Part shown: positions 49,223-57,705 of the stretch, piece by piece
Numbering within the stretch: position 1 is the stretch's first letter
Layout of the letters: each line of letters begins with the position of its first letter
Source: JAVBWI01 sp036677445
GTDB lineage: Bacteria > Bacillota > Clostridia > Christensenellales > CAG-138
Direction: 5' to 3'
DNA length: 64,000 nt
NCBI GenBank assembly: GCA_036677445.1
Contig: JAVBWI010000026.1
Coordinates: 124,001-188,000, forward strand
Made by a program: the position numbers and the translations under genes
The notes under the pieces: generated by a model
The model's database searches: none
Seen by the model: only the letters and a program-made list of their open reading frames with translations
Told to the model about the DNA's origin: nothing

Positions 49223-49510
49223 GTGTCGACAAAGTGCCTTGCGCCGCAAGGCTTTCCGCCGCCACCGCACATGTCGCTGGCGGCGGTTGGAAGCCTCGGG
49301 AGACTGTGGTCCCCGAATCCCCAGGGGGTTTATCGACAGTCTGTACAAAGTGCCTGACTGCCGAGGTTCACCGCGCAAGTTGCCGCTTTGAAGTGTCATT
49401 TTGCACCGTACAGGCACCCGAATGGCACATTCGGGTATTCTACAAGGAATGATATGCGGCCAATGCCGCACGACCAATCGCCAGCAAAATGACGGATGAA
49501 AAGCCTCCAG
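49223..49510. repeat. Dispersed intergenic repeat R3 (inverted orientation)
   Basis: About 290 bp with no supported gene, in the 516-bp gap before the second two-component system. It shares with R1 CTTGCGCCGCAAGGCTTTCC (one change) and with R2 a perfect inverted match of at least 25 bases near 49362-49387; the core TGTCATTTTGCA ... GCAAAATGACGGAT lies at 49391-49508. Internal hairpins include ACCCGAATG/CATTCGGGT. It abuts the rpmA terminator; no second terminator copy is seen at the far end. Confidence 0.65.
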
Positions 49511-49629
49511 GGCCCGGAGCCTTTAATATGTATGCGACACGTTTGATACGATGCGGCGCGGTGAGGACTGCAAGTCATTCTCAAAAAATGTCATTCCCAT
49601 GTACAATTATGACAAGCTCCGCATGGCTG

Positions 49630-49658
49630 TTGTGTTACGACAATGGGCATACTATAAT
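49630..49658 (+). promoter_or_regulatory. Promoter of the second two-component system
   Basis: TTGTGT (49630-49635), 17-bp spacer, TATAAT (49653-49658), 29 bp before the ATG. Confidence 0.75.
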
Positions 49659-49687
49659 TTCCTTAAGGATGTTAAGGAGTGATGTTT

Positions 49688-50380
49688 ATGCAAAAAGCGC
49701 CGCATATACTGATCTGTGACGATCAGAGGATCATCCACGAGACGCTGGGGATTTATTTGGAAAGCGAGGGTTTTACGTATGCCTCCGCTTTTGACGGGAT
49801 ACAGGCGCTTGAAAAGGCGCAAAGCGAGAACCCGAGCCTCATACTGCTCGACCTGATGATGCCGGGAAAATCCGGTATAGAGGTGTGCCGCACGCTTCGG
49901 CAGACCAGCCAGGTGCCCATCATCATGCTCACCGCAAAGGGTGAAGAGATCGACCGCATACTCGGCCTGGAGCTGGGCGCGGACGATTATATCGTCAAGC
50001 CCTTCAGCACGCGGGAAGTTGTGGCGCGCATCAAGGCGGTGCTGCGCCGAATCAGCCAGCAGCAGGCGCAGCCTGCGCAGACGCTGTACTTTGACCGGCT
50101 TGAGATCAACGTGGGCAGCTACGATGTACGTTTTGACGGCAGGACGATTCCGTTCACGCCCAAGGAAGTGGAGATACTGCATCTGCTGGCCTCCCACCCG
50201 GGCCGGGTGTATGAGCGCGAGCAGATACTTTCGCTGGTATGGGGCTATGACTATTTCGGCGATACCCGCGCGGTGGACACGCAGATCAAGCGTATCCGGC
50301 AAAAACTTCCGCAGGAAGACGTACCCTGGGGCATTAAAACCGTGTACGGCGTAGGATACAAATTCGAGGCAGGTCAATGA
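49688..50380 (+). CDS. OmpR/PhoB-family response regulator (second)
   Basis: 230 residues: receiver with DDQ near 9-11, phosphoacceptor Asp in LLDLMMPGKSG, Lys in DDYIVKPF, and an OmpR-type winged helix (TPKEVEILHLLASHPGRVYE, RAVDTQIKRIRQKLP). Close paralogue of the regulator at 23354. ATG 49688 lies eight bases after AAGGAG; GTG 49679 and ATG 49682 are too near it. Overlaps its kinase gene by ATGA. Confidence 0.96.
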   Translation: MQKAPHILICDDQRIIHETLGIYLESEGFTYASAFDGIQALEKAQSENPSLILLDLMMPGKSGIEVCRTLRQTSQVPIIMLTAKGEEIDRILGLELGADDYIVKPFSTREVVARIKAVLRRISQQQAQPAQTLYFDRLEINVGSYDVRFDGRTIPFTPKEVEILHLLASHPGRVYEREQILSLVWGYDYFGDTRAVDTQIKRIRQKLPQEDVPWGIKTVYGVGYKFEAGQ

Positions 50381-52122
50381 AAAGCGGGTTCCTGAAAAGT
50401 CTGTTGTGGTTCATGCTGCTCACGCTTCTGCTTTCCGCGCTGCTCACGGGCGTGGTTTTCACCTATACCAGCCGCAATGTGTTCGCGAACATGAAGGCGA
50501 ACGATATGGTGCCGCGTGCCGCATTTATCAGCAGCATTGTGGCGCAGCTTCAGCGCGGGGAAATCACGCCGCTGGCATTCGAACGCATACTCAACACGGA
50601 TAAGTCGCTGTGGGACGCCACCGTGCACATATTCGATGCACAGGGCGAATTGATCGCGCGCACAAGCGGCCGTGACAGCGACCGTATCGCGGGCTATCTT
50701 TTAGACTATCTGCCGGATACGCTGGCGGATACGTCGGGCATACTGGTGACCTCTTCGGCGGAGCTCGGCATCATCGTCGGCACGCCTGTGTACGGCGTGG
50801 ACGCCGCGGTTATGGGCGCCGTGTTTCTGACGAAACCCCTTACGGAGGTCAACGCCGCGCTGAACGGACTCAACAGCGCGCTGCTCATAAGCGTACTTGC
50901 GGCTTTCCTCGTGCTGCTGCTGCCCGCATATTTCGGTTCCCGCAGCATCACAAGGCCGCTCAGGCAGATGTCCCTTGCCGCGCGCGCTATGGCGATGGGA
51001 GATTTCTCCGTGCGTGCGGATGAAAAACGCAAGGATGAAATAGGGCAGCTTGGCCGTTCTCTCAACGAGCTTTCCGAAACGCTGTCTCATACCATCGGTG
51101 ATTTGATGCTGGAGCGTAACCGCCTGCGCAGCGTGCTAGACGGCCTGCACGAGGGTATCGTGGCCGTGGACGGCGCCGGACGGGTCACCCACTTTAACCC
51201 CTCTGCGGCGCGGCTGCTTGGCTGCGCGTCCGATGATCCGCAGGGTGTATTGCGGCAGCTTGGGTCCCTGTGGCCCGATATAGAAAAGACGGTAACGGGC
51301 GATCAGGTGCATTCCCGCACGGTTTCGTATGACGGGGCGGAGCTGAAGATCACTGTAACGGATCTTGCCGGGCGCGGCGCTTTGCGCGCGGGCGCGGTCA
51401 CTTTGATTCAGGATGTGACGGAGGAAGTGCGCCTTGAACAGACCCGGCGCGAGTATGTCGCCAATGTCAGCCACGAGCTGCGCACGCCCATTTCCTCCAT
51501 CCGCAGCCTTGCGGATGCGCTCAACGACGGGCTTGTCAAGCGTGATGAGGACAAGGCGCGTTATTACGGCTATATTTTGCGCGAGAGCATGCGGCTTTCC
51601 AGGCTCATCAATGATCTTCTGGAGCTTTCACGCCTGCAATCCGGCGGCGTGGCGCTTCACAAACATCCGTTTAAGCTGCGGCCGGTGCTGGTGGATCTTT
51701 CCGAGCGGTTTGAAACGGTGGCGGGAGACAGCGGCCTGCGCTTCGTGCTGAAGATGCCGGAGGGCGAACTGCCCGTGTATTCCAACGAGGACCGTGTCGA
51801 GCAGGTGCTCATCGCACTTTTGGATAACGCGGTCAAATACGCAGCGGACGAGGGCGTTGTCACGCTTGCGGCCGAACGGCAGGAGGACGGCCTGCTGGTG
51901 AGCGTTTGCAATACCGGCAACATCGCGCCGGAGCACCTGCCGCACCTGTTTGAACGTTTCTATAAGGCGGATACCGCGCACGCCGAACAGGGCACCGGGC
52001 TTGGGCTCGCCATCGCGCGCGAGATCATTACGCTTTTGGGCGAGCGCATCTGGGCGGAAAACCATGACGGCGAAGCCTGTTTCCATTTTACCCTGAAGGA
52101 TACAAATACGAAAAACGCATAA
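50377..52122 (+). CDS. Sensor histidine kinase (second)
   Basis: 581 residues: two membrane helices (about 10-28 and 165-188), outer sensor domain, HAMP, PAS-like region, HisKA box NVSHELRTPI, ATPase boxes (LLDNAVKYAADEG, CNTGNIAPEHLPHLFERFYKADTA, GTGLGLAIA). The G1 box reads NTGN in place of the usual DTGxG, which may weaken nucleotide binding. It lacks the basic C-terminal tail of the paralogue at 24108. Acts on the regulator encoded upstream. Confidence 0.94.
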   Translation: MKSGFLKSLLWFMLLTLLLSALLTGVVFTYTSRNVFANMKANDMVPRAAFISSIVAQLQRGEITPLAFERILNTDKSLWDATVHIFDAQGELIARTSGRDSDRIAGYLLDYLPDTLADTSGILVTSSAELGIIVGTPVYGVDAAVMGAVFLTKPLTEVNAALNGLNSALLISVLAAFLVLLLPAYFGSRSITRPLRQMSLAARAMAMGDFSVRADEKRKDEIGQLGRSLNELSETLSHTIGDLMLERNRLRSVLDGLHEGIVAVDGAGRVTHFNPSAARLLGCASDDPQGVLRQLGSLWPDIEKTVTGDQVHSRTVSYDGAELKITVTDLAGRGALRAGAVTLIQDVTEEVRLEQTRREYVANVSHELRTPISSIRSLADALNDGLVKRDEDKARYYGYILRESMRLSRLINDLLELSRLQSGGVALHKHPFKLRPVLVDLSERFETVAGDSGLRFVLKMPEGELPVYSNEDRVEQVLIALLDNAVKYAADEGVVTLAAERQEDGLLVSVCNTGNIAPEHLPHLFERFYKADTAHAEQGTGLGLAIAREIITLLGERIWAENHDGEACFHFTLKDTNTKNA

Positions 52123-52207
52123 AGATAATCGGGTTTTATGGGGCTGCTGCACTAAGAAACGGGTGCGGCGGCCCTGTTTGTTAGAAGCGGGCCTGCAAAA
52201 ATATCCT

Positions 52208-52237
52208 CGCAAAAAGTGGCGCGTACCATTTTTGCGG
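52208..52237. terminator. Hairpin after the second kinase gene
   Basis: CGCAAAAAGTGG (52208-52219) and CCATTTTTGCGG (52226-52237), one mismatch. It resembles the terminal hairpins of repeats R1 and R2 and may be a repeat remnant or a terminator. Confidence 0.5.
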
Positions 52238-52281
52238 CAACTATCGGCGCCTCCTTTTTTATGCAAATCTCGCATATATGC

Positions 52282-52346
52282 CATTCAATTGTTCTACAAA
52301 TTTTATATGCACCGTATGCTATACTGTGCCCACTCATAATTGAATG
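52282..52346 (+). promoter_or_regulatory. Candidate spoIIGA promoter region
   Basis: TGCTATACT with TATACT at 52320-52325 (extended -10), no good -35 at 17 bp. A 9-bp inverted repeat, CATTCAATT (52282-52290) and AATTGAATG (52338-52346), brackets it. I could not place convincing Spo0A boxes. Confidence 0.35.
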
Positions 52347-52384
52347 CGGTTACGGCAGTTTGGCCGCGCAGAGGGGAGTGGCAC

Positions 52385-53215
52385 ATGCGCATTTCCATCG
52401 AACTGTTTCTGCTGGATAACGCGCTGATGAATTTTGCGACGCTTGCGCTGGCCGCGGCGCTCTCCGGCCTGCGGCTAAGAAAATTTCTCGCCATAGCGCT
52501 GTGCGGGCTGGGCGCGGTATTCGCCCTGCTGGCGCTATGGATCTGGCCGGTGCTGCTTACCGTCACGCCCAAGCTGGCGTTCGCGGCGATTTTGGCGCTT
52601 AGCTTCCATATAGACGGCTGGCAGGGGTATTTGCGCGGGTATTTGTGCATATTGCTGTGCGCGCTTCTTCTGGGCGGGCTTCTGCTTGCCGTAACACTGT
52701 GGTGGACAGGGGATACGGGAACAGCCGGTATGGTGGACAGCGTGCTCGTAGGCACGGTGGCGCTGCGGGCGGCGCTTGCGGCGGTCGCGCTTGTGGCGCT
52801 TTTGCCGAGGCTGCTGCGTCAATTGCGCATTTCCGCGCGTACGGATGAAAACCGTATCCCGCTGCGCATTGTGATCGACGGGCGGCAGATAGACGCCTTG
52901 GCGCTGTTGGATACCGGCAATCTGCTGGTCGAGCCGGTCTCCTCGCTGCCGGTGGTGCTGCTCTCGCGCTGCCCGGCATTCGCGACAGGGTACCCCGTGC
53001 GCTATTGCGGCATGGGCGGCGAGGGGGAACTTACGGCCCGACGCTCCAAACGCGCGGAGGTCAAAATTGGCGGTGTTTGGCGGGATATCGATGTGATGGT
53101 GGCGCGCGCGCCGCAGCCTATCGCGGGCGCGGACGCCATACTGGGGAGCAGCGCGCTGCCGCCGCCGGAGGTACGCAACAGCGCAAAGAATAAGGGGGAA
53201 ATACATGGTGCATAG
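52385..53215 (+). CDS. spoIIGA: Sigma-E processing peptidase
   Basis: 276 residues. Five or so membrane helices in the first 140 residues, then an aspartic-protease-like domain with LLDTGNLLVEPVS (catalytic Asp). It cleaves pro-sigma-E in the mother cell after septation. The ATG at 52385 with GGGGAG gives the family start MRISIELFLLDNALMNF; the earlier in-frame ATG lacks an RBS. Overlaps sigE by 11 bp. Confidence 0.93.
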   Translation: MRISIELFLLDNALMNFATLALAAALSGLRLRKFLAIALCGLGAVFALLALWIWPVLLTVTPKLAFAAILALSFHIDGWQGYLRGYLCILLCALLLGGLLLAVTLWWTGDTGTAGMVDSVLVGTVALRAALAAVALVALLPRLLRQLRISARTDENRIPLRIVIDGRQIDALALLDTGNLLVEPVSSLPVVLLSRCPAFATGYPVRYCGMGGEGELTARRSKRAEVKIGGVWRDIDVMVARAPQPIAGADAILGSSALPPPEVRNSAKNKGEIHGA

Positions 53216-53906
53216 ATTCATCGCATGGCTGAGCAGGCTGCTGTTTCGCAGGCCGCGGGGCATATGGTATGTACATTCGGGGGAAACGCTGCCCCCGCCG
53301 CTTTCGCCCGAGGAGGAGCAGGAATGGATCGAACGGCTTTCACAAGGGGACGAACGCGCGCCGCACCTGCTGATTGAGCGCAACCTGCGGCTGGTGGTGT
53401 ATATCGCGCGCAAGTTTGAAAATACCGGTGTCTGCATCGAGGATTTGATTTCCATAGGCACCATCGGCCTTATCAAGGCGGTCAACACATTCGACCCAGT
53501 CAAACGCATCAAGCTTGCCACCTATGCATCGCGATGCATCGAAAATGAGATACTCATGCACCTGCGCCGCACCTGCCGGCTTAAGATGGAAGTATCTCTT
53601 GACGAACCGCTCAATATCGATTGGGACGGCAACGAACTCCTGCTTTCGGATATACTGGGCACCGAGGGCGACCTGATCGGCCGGGGTATTGAGGATGAAG
53701 TGGACCGGGAACTGCTGCTCGCGGCGCTGCAGAAGCTTACCCCGCGCGAGCAGCGCATCGTGCAGCTGCGCTTTGGCCTGAACACCGACCGGGAATGCAC
53801 CCAAAAGCAGGTCGCGGATATGCTGGGCATTTCGCAAAGCTATATTTCAAGGCTGGAAAAGCGCATCATCAAGCGCCTGCGCAAAGAAATCGCGCGCATG
53901 GAATAA
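53205..53906 (+). CDS. sigE: Sporulation sigma factor SigE
   Basis: 233 residues. A short hydrophobic pro-sequence region (HRFIAWLSRLLFRR, YVHSGETLPPPLSPEEE) precedes the cleavage zone; LIERNLRLVVYIARKFENTG and EDLISIGTIGLIKAVNTFDP are region 2, and LGISQSYISRLEKRIIKRLRKE region 4. Early mother-cell sigma factor, made as a precursor cut by SpoIIGA, whose gene overlaps it. Confidence 0.96.
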   Translation: MVHRFIAWLSRLLFRRPRGIWYVHSGETLPPPLSPEEEQEWIERLSQGDERAPHLLIERNLRLVVYIARKFENTGVCIEDLISIGTIGLIKAVNTFDPVKRIKLATYASRCIENEILMHLRRTCRLKMEVSLDEPLNIDWDGNELLLSDILGTEGDLIGRGIEDEVDRELLLAALQKLTPREQRIVQLRFGLNTDRECTQKQVADMLGISQSYISRLEKRIIKRLRKEIARME

Positions 53907-53944
53907 TAGCCGGGCATCCGCCGGCACATCCGACGTTTTGTATA

Positions 53945-54718
53945 CTACACGAACTTCTGCATATGCTTGAGCGCGTTTTTCTCAAGCCGCGAGACCTGCG
54001 CCTGGCTGATGCCGATCTCATGGGAAACCTCCATTTGTGTTTTCCCTTCAAAAAAACGCATTTGCAATATGCGCTGCTCGCGGTCCGCAAGGTGCGAAAA
54101 CCCCTGCGAGATGGCGATGCTGTCCAGCCAGAACGAGTCGTTTACCTTTGAATCGCCGATTTGGTCCATTACGAATATGGCGTCGCCGTCGTCATGGTAA
54201 ATTGGCTCATAGAGCGAGATGGGGTCCTGTATGGCGTCGAGCGCGAATACGATATCCTCTTCGGACATTTCAAGGGATTTGGCAATTTCGGTTACGGTCG
54301 GTTCGCGGGCGAGCTCGTCCATCAGCCGCGTACGCGCCTGCAGCGCTTTGTAGGCGGTATCGCGCAGGGAGCGGCTGACGCGTATCGTGTTGTTGTCGCG
54401 CAGGTGGCGGCGTACCTCGCCGATGATCATGGGCACGGCATAAGTGGAAAATTTTACCTCATGCGACAGGTCGAAATTATCCAGCGCTTTGATAAGCCCT
54501 ATGCAGCCAACCTGGAACAAATCGTCCATCTGCTCCCCACGGTTGGAAAACCTTTGGATAACGCTTAAGACCAAGCGCAGGTTGCTGCGGAGAAACTCGT
54601 CGCGCGCGGCTGTATCGCCATCTTTGACGCGCAACAGCAACGCGCGCATCTGTTTTTGGTTGAGCACAGGCAATTTTGAAGTATCGACACCGCAAATCTC
54701 CACCTTGTTGAGTGCCAT
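53945..54718 (-). CDS. sigG: Forespore sigma factor SigG
   Basis: 257 residues. MALNKVEICGVDTSKLPVL is the specific SigG N-terminus; NLRLVLSVIQRFSNRGEQMDDLFQVGCIGL is region 2, and ISQAQVSRLEKNALKHM region 4. Late forespore sigma factor. In Bacillus and most Clostridia sigG follows sigE on the same strand; here it faces sigE, so readthrough from spoIIGA-sigE would be antisense. GGGGG precedes the ATG by about 8-11 bases. Confidence 0.96.
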   Translation of the reverse strand: MALNKVEICGVDTSKLPVLNQKQMRALLLRVKDGDTAARDEFLRSNLRLVLSVIQRFSNRGEQMDDLFQVGCIGLIKALDNFDLSHEVKFSTYAVPMIIGEVRRHLRDNNTIRVSRSLRDTAYKALQARTRLMDELAREPTVTEIAKSLEMSEEDIVFALDAIQDPISLYEPIYHDDGDAIFVMDQIGDSKVNDSFWLDSIAISQGFSHLADREQRILQMRFFEGKTQMEVSHEIGISQAQVSRLEKNALKHMQKFV

Positions 54719-55036
54719 GAGACCGTCCCCCCGTCCTTGTTCGCTTCGGTACTTTTATCATTGCCGAAGCGATACTTTTTATCCGAGCCGGGCGGGGTGG
54801 CAAACACGGCCAAAAACCCGCGAATATGCCCTAGATCGCAGGGAAAACGTGTCGAAAAATAAAATAAAAGGTATTATTTGGCAGTCTGCTGCTGCGGGAA
54901 AGAGGAGCGTGCTGACTATTCCGTGCAACACGCGCATAGCCTTAAGAAAGGGCGATGATTCGCTATACGCGATACCATCCCTGGGGGTATACCGGAATGT
55001 ATACCACCCTCAAAGCCGGCGAAAGGATGAAGGAGC
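54719..55036. promoter_or_regulatory. Divergent control region between sigG and yqfC
   Basis: 318 bp without a gene. Perfect hairpin TCGCTTCGG/CCGAAGCGA at 54741-54772 directly before sigG (leftward GGATA and CAATGATA motifs here could be a forespore promoter, weakly). Palindrome GGTATAC/GTATACC at 54986-55005, 32 bp before yqfC. The AT-rich part around 54850-54880 shows no clear promoter. Confidence 0.4.
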
Positions 55037-55363
55037 ATGGCAGGCAAGCGTCGCGCAACTCCGCACGGCAAACCAATCAGGACATCGAATAAGCGCAAGT
55101 CCAAATGGAAGCGTGCGCTGCTTGCCGCGTTGGATCTGCCGGTGGAAACGGAGCCGACCGTACCCAAGCTGACCATTGTGGGCAGGAGCGATCTGTTGGT
55201 GGAAAATCACAATGGGGTACTGCAGTACGATACGCAAAGCGTCCGCCTTCTTACGCATGAGGGCGTGCTGAATATACAGGGCGAGGGCCTGCAGCTGATG
55301 GAGCTTGCGGCAGGGCGCGCGTATGTGCGGGGGGTTATCGCAGGCGTGCAGTATACGGAGTAG
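55037..55363 (+). CDS. yqfC: Sporulation protein YqfC
   Basis: 108 residues. After a basic N-terminus, PKLTIVGRSDLLVENHNGVL and LNIQGEGLQLMELAAGRAYVRGVI are the YabP/YqfC beta-rich fold. In Bacillus it is a mother-cell (sigma-E) gene of unknown mechanism next to yqfD, as here. ATG follows GAAGGAG. Confidence 0.93.
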   Translation: MAGKRRATPHGKPIRTSNKRKSKWKRALLAALDLPVETEPTVPKLTIVGRSDLLVENHNGVLQYDTQSVRLLTHEGVLNIQGEGLQLMELAAGRAYVRGVIAGVQYTE

Positions 55364-55387
55364 GCTTAAGCGCCTGGGGTGGGATAA

Positions 55388-56581
55388 ATGTGGAATTCTC
55401 TGTGCGGATATGTTATGATACGAATGGACGGCCTGGGGCTTGAGCGCATGCTCAACCGCATGCTGCAGGCCGGAATACCGGTTTGGAATGTACGCCGCGA
55501 GGGGCGCACCCGCATGACGGCGGAGATCAGCGCGAAGGATTTTTTGCGGCTTCGCTCCCTGCGAAAAGGCGCGCGCTGCCGCATACATATTGCGGAGCGC
55601 CACGGCATGCCATTCTTGCTTGCACGGTTCCGCTTTCGGAAGCTTCTTGTGCTCGGCACGCTTTTGTGCTTTGCGCTGCTTGCGGCGGCGCAGACGCGCG
55701 TGTGGCACATCCGGGTGGAAGGCTGCGCCCGCGTACCGGAGGCGGTCGTGCTTCGCGCATTGGCGGAGGCGCAGGCCGAAGTGGGCATGGCGTGCGCCAA
55801 TGTGGAGGCTGCCGCGCTTGGGCAGGCGGTGCGCGCATACGACAGCCGCATCGCGTGGACGGGTATTCGGCTTGACGGCGTGATTATGCAGGTGCAGGTG
55901 GTTGAGGCGGAGCCTATCCCCGAGTTGCCGGATAAGAGCCAGCCTGCGGACGTGGTGGCGAAAAAAGACGGGATCATCGAGCGCGTCACGGCGCTTTCCG
56001 GCAAGGCGAGCGTTAAGCCGGGCGATGCGGTGCGTTTGGGCGACACACTCATCCGCGGGGATATCACCCGCGAGGGCGCGGCGGAGCGTCTGCTCGTCTA
56101 TGCCGAGGGCGAGGTGCTCGCACAGGTTTGGTATACCGCCAACGTTACGCTGCCCAATACGCAGCAGCGGCTTTTGCGAAGCGGACGTACGGCACCGTAC
56201 CGCGCGGTGCTCATCGCGGGGTACCCGGTATACCGCACGGCCGTGGAATATGACGCGTATGAGCTGGAGACGACGGACGACGCGGTGTTCCGGGGCTTGA
56301 TCCTTCCGGTGCGGCAGGTACGCGGCGTATGCCATGAGCTGACCGAGCAGGAGGTCGTCGCAGACCAGGAGGAGATACTGTCCGAAGCGCTTTTTCGTGC
56401 GGAGCTCGAAGCCATAGAGCGCGTGCCCAAAACAGCGCGCATACTAAAGAAAGTAAGCGAGACCACCGTGCTGGAGGATGGCGGTATCACGGCGGTGGTC
56501 GCCATCTGCACACAGGAGCAGATCGGCATGACGAGGGAGATAGATGCGGCGCAGCTTGCGCCTCTTGATGAGGTGCAATAA
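55388..56581 (+). CDS. yqfD: Sporulation protein YqfD
   Basis: 397 residues, the usual size. N-terminal YqfD domain (MIRMDGLGLERMLNRMLQAG), one membrane helix (about 85-102) and an outer region (WHIRVEGCARVPEAVVLRAL, KKDGIIERVTALSGKASVKP, GDAVRLGDTLIRGDI). Mother-cell membrane protein required for sporulation in Bacillus. The start chosen gives the family's N-terminus. Pair with yqfC. Confidence 0.93.
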   Translation: MWNSLCGYVMIRMDGLGLERMLNRMLQAGIPVWNVRREGRTRMTAEISAKDFLRLRSLRKGARCRIHIAERHGMPFLLARFRFRKLLVLGTLLCFALLAAAQTRVWHIRVEGCARVPEAVVLRALAEAQAEVGMACANVEAAALGQAVRAYDSRIAWTGIRLDGVIMQVQVVEAEPIPELPDKSQPADVVAKKDGIIERVTALSGKASVKPGDAVRLGDTLIRGDITREGAAERLLVYAEGEVLAQVWYTANVTLPNTQQRLLRSGRTAPYRAVLIAGYPVYRTAVEYDAYELETTDDAVFRGLILPVRQVRGVCHELTEQEVVADQEEILSEALFRAELEAIERVPKTARILKKVSETTVLEDGGITAVVAICTQEQIGMTREIDAAQLAPLDEVQ

Positions 56582-56683
56582 TAAATGCGAAAAATATGGA
56601 CGAGTGCACGGATTGTCCGCATTGTGCGTTAGGCGCAATACGGCATGTTACGGCACAAAACGGAACGAAAGGCAGTGCATTGA

Positions 56684-57685
56684 TTGGCAGAAACGAAGCA
56701 CCTGCATGATGAAGAGCCGATGCAGGCGGCGCAGCGGGCGGAGGCGCTTTTGCCCGTACAGTCTATGGACGAGCAGATCAAACTGTTCGGCGTATTTGAT
56801 GAAAATCTGGATATTCTGCAGGCGGAAACGCGTGCGCGCATCAGTACCTCGGCCGATTGCGTAAAGGTCGAGGGCGAGCCTGAGGCGGTGGAGCTTTGTT
56901 CTACAGTGCTGGACAAGCTGCTGCAAATGCTTCGAAAAGGCGAACCTATCAACCGCAGCCGCATTCGTTATGCGGTGGATCTTGCCAAAGAGGGCAACGC
57001 CGACATGATCGAGCAGATCATGGGCGACGTGATCGCCATCACCAACCGGGGCCGGCAGATCAAATGCAAGACTCTCGGGCAAAAACGCTATGTCCAGGCG
57101 CTCAGGGAGTACGATCTGGTGTTCGGCGTCGGCCCTGCGGGTACGGGCAAAACATATCTTGCGGTGGCGATGGCGGTGCTTGCGTTCAAGAACAAAGAGG
57201 TCGACCGAATCATACTGACCCGTCCGGCGGTGGAGGCAGGCGAGAAGCTTGGCTTCCTCCCGGGGGATCTGCAAAATAAGGTGGATCCGTACCTGCGCCC
57301 GCTGCACGATGCGCTCAATGACTTTTTGGGCAACGAGACTTACCGCAGCCTGACGGAGCGGGGCGCCATTGAAGTGGCGCCGCTTGCCTACATGCGCGGA
57401 CGCACGCTCAACAACGCATACATCATACTCGACGAAGCGCAGAACAGCACGACCGAGCAGATGAAGATGTTTTTGACGCGCTTTGGCGAAGGCTCCCGCG
57501 TGGTGGTTACGGGGGATATTACGCAGATCGACTTGCCGCAGGACCGCAGAAGCGGCCTCGTGCATGCGCTTTCCGTGCTCGAGGGCGTGGAGGGCATACA
57601 GCAGGTCTTTCTCACCCATAAGGACGTGGTGCGGCATGATCTCGTGCAGCGAATCATCCGCGCTTACGAAAAGCGCAAAGGCTGA
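56684..57685 (+). CDS. phoH: PhoH-like ATPase
   Basis: 333 residues. N-terminal KH-like region, then the PhoH P-loop domain: FGVGPAGTGKTYLAVAMAV (Walker A), TRPAVEAGEKLGFLPGDL, YIILDEAQN (Walker B) and VTGDITQIDLP. An ATPase probably involved in RNA metabolism, consistent with its place before ybeY and era. TTG start at 56684, reading MAETKHLHDEEP; the RBS (AAAGG) is about 12 bases away, so the start is less sure. Confidence 0.94.
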   Translation: MAETKHLHDEEPMQAAQRAEALLPVQSMDEQIKLFGVFDENLDILQAETRARISTSADCVKVEGEPEAVELCSTVLDKLLQMLRKGEPINRSRIRYAVDLAKEGNADMIEQIMGDVIAITNRGRQIKCKTLGQKRYVQALREYDLVFGVGPAGTGKTYLAVAMAVLAFKNKEVDRIILTRPAVEAGEKLGFLPGDLQNKVDPYLRPLHDALNDFLGNETYRSLTERGAIEVAPLAYMRGRTLNNAYIILDEAQNSTTEQMKMFLTRFGEGSRVVVTGDITQIDLPQDRRSGLVHALSVLEGVEGIQQVFLTHKDVVRHDLVQRIIRAYEKRKG

Positions 57686-57705
57686 CGCACACAAAGGAGG
57701 CAAAA

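Noticed and set aside
52230..52330. Spo0A boxes and a 22-bp spaced spoIIG-type promoter
   Set aside because: No sequence close enough to TTTGTCGAA or TGTCGAA was found at the expected positions.
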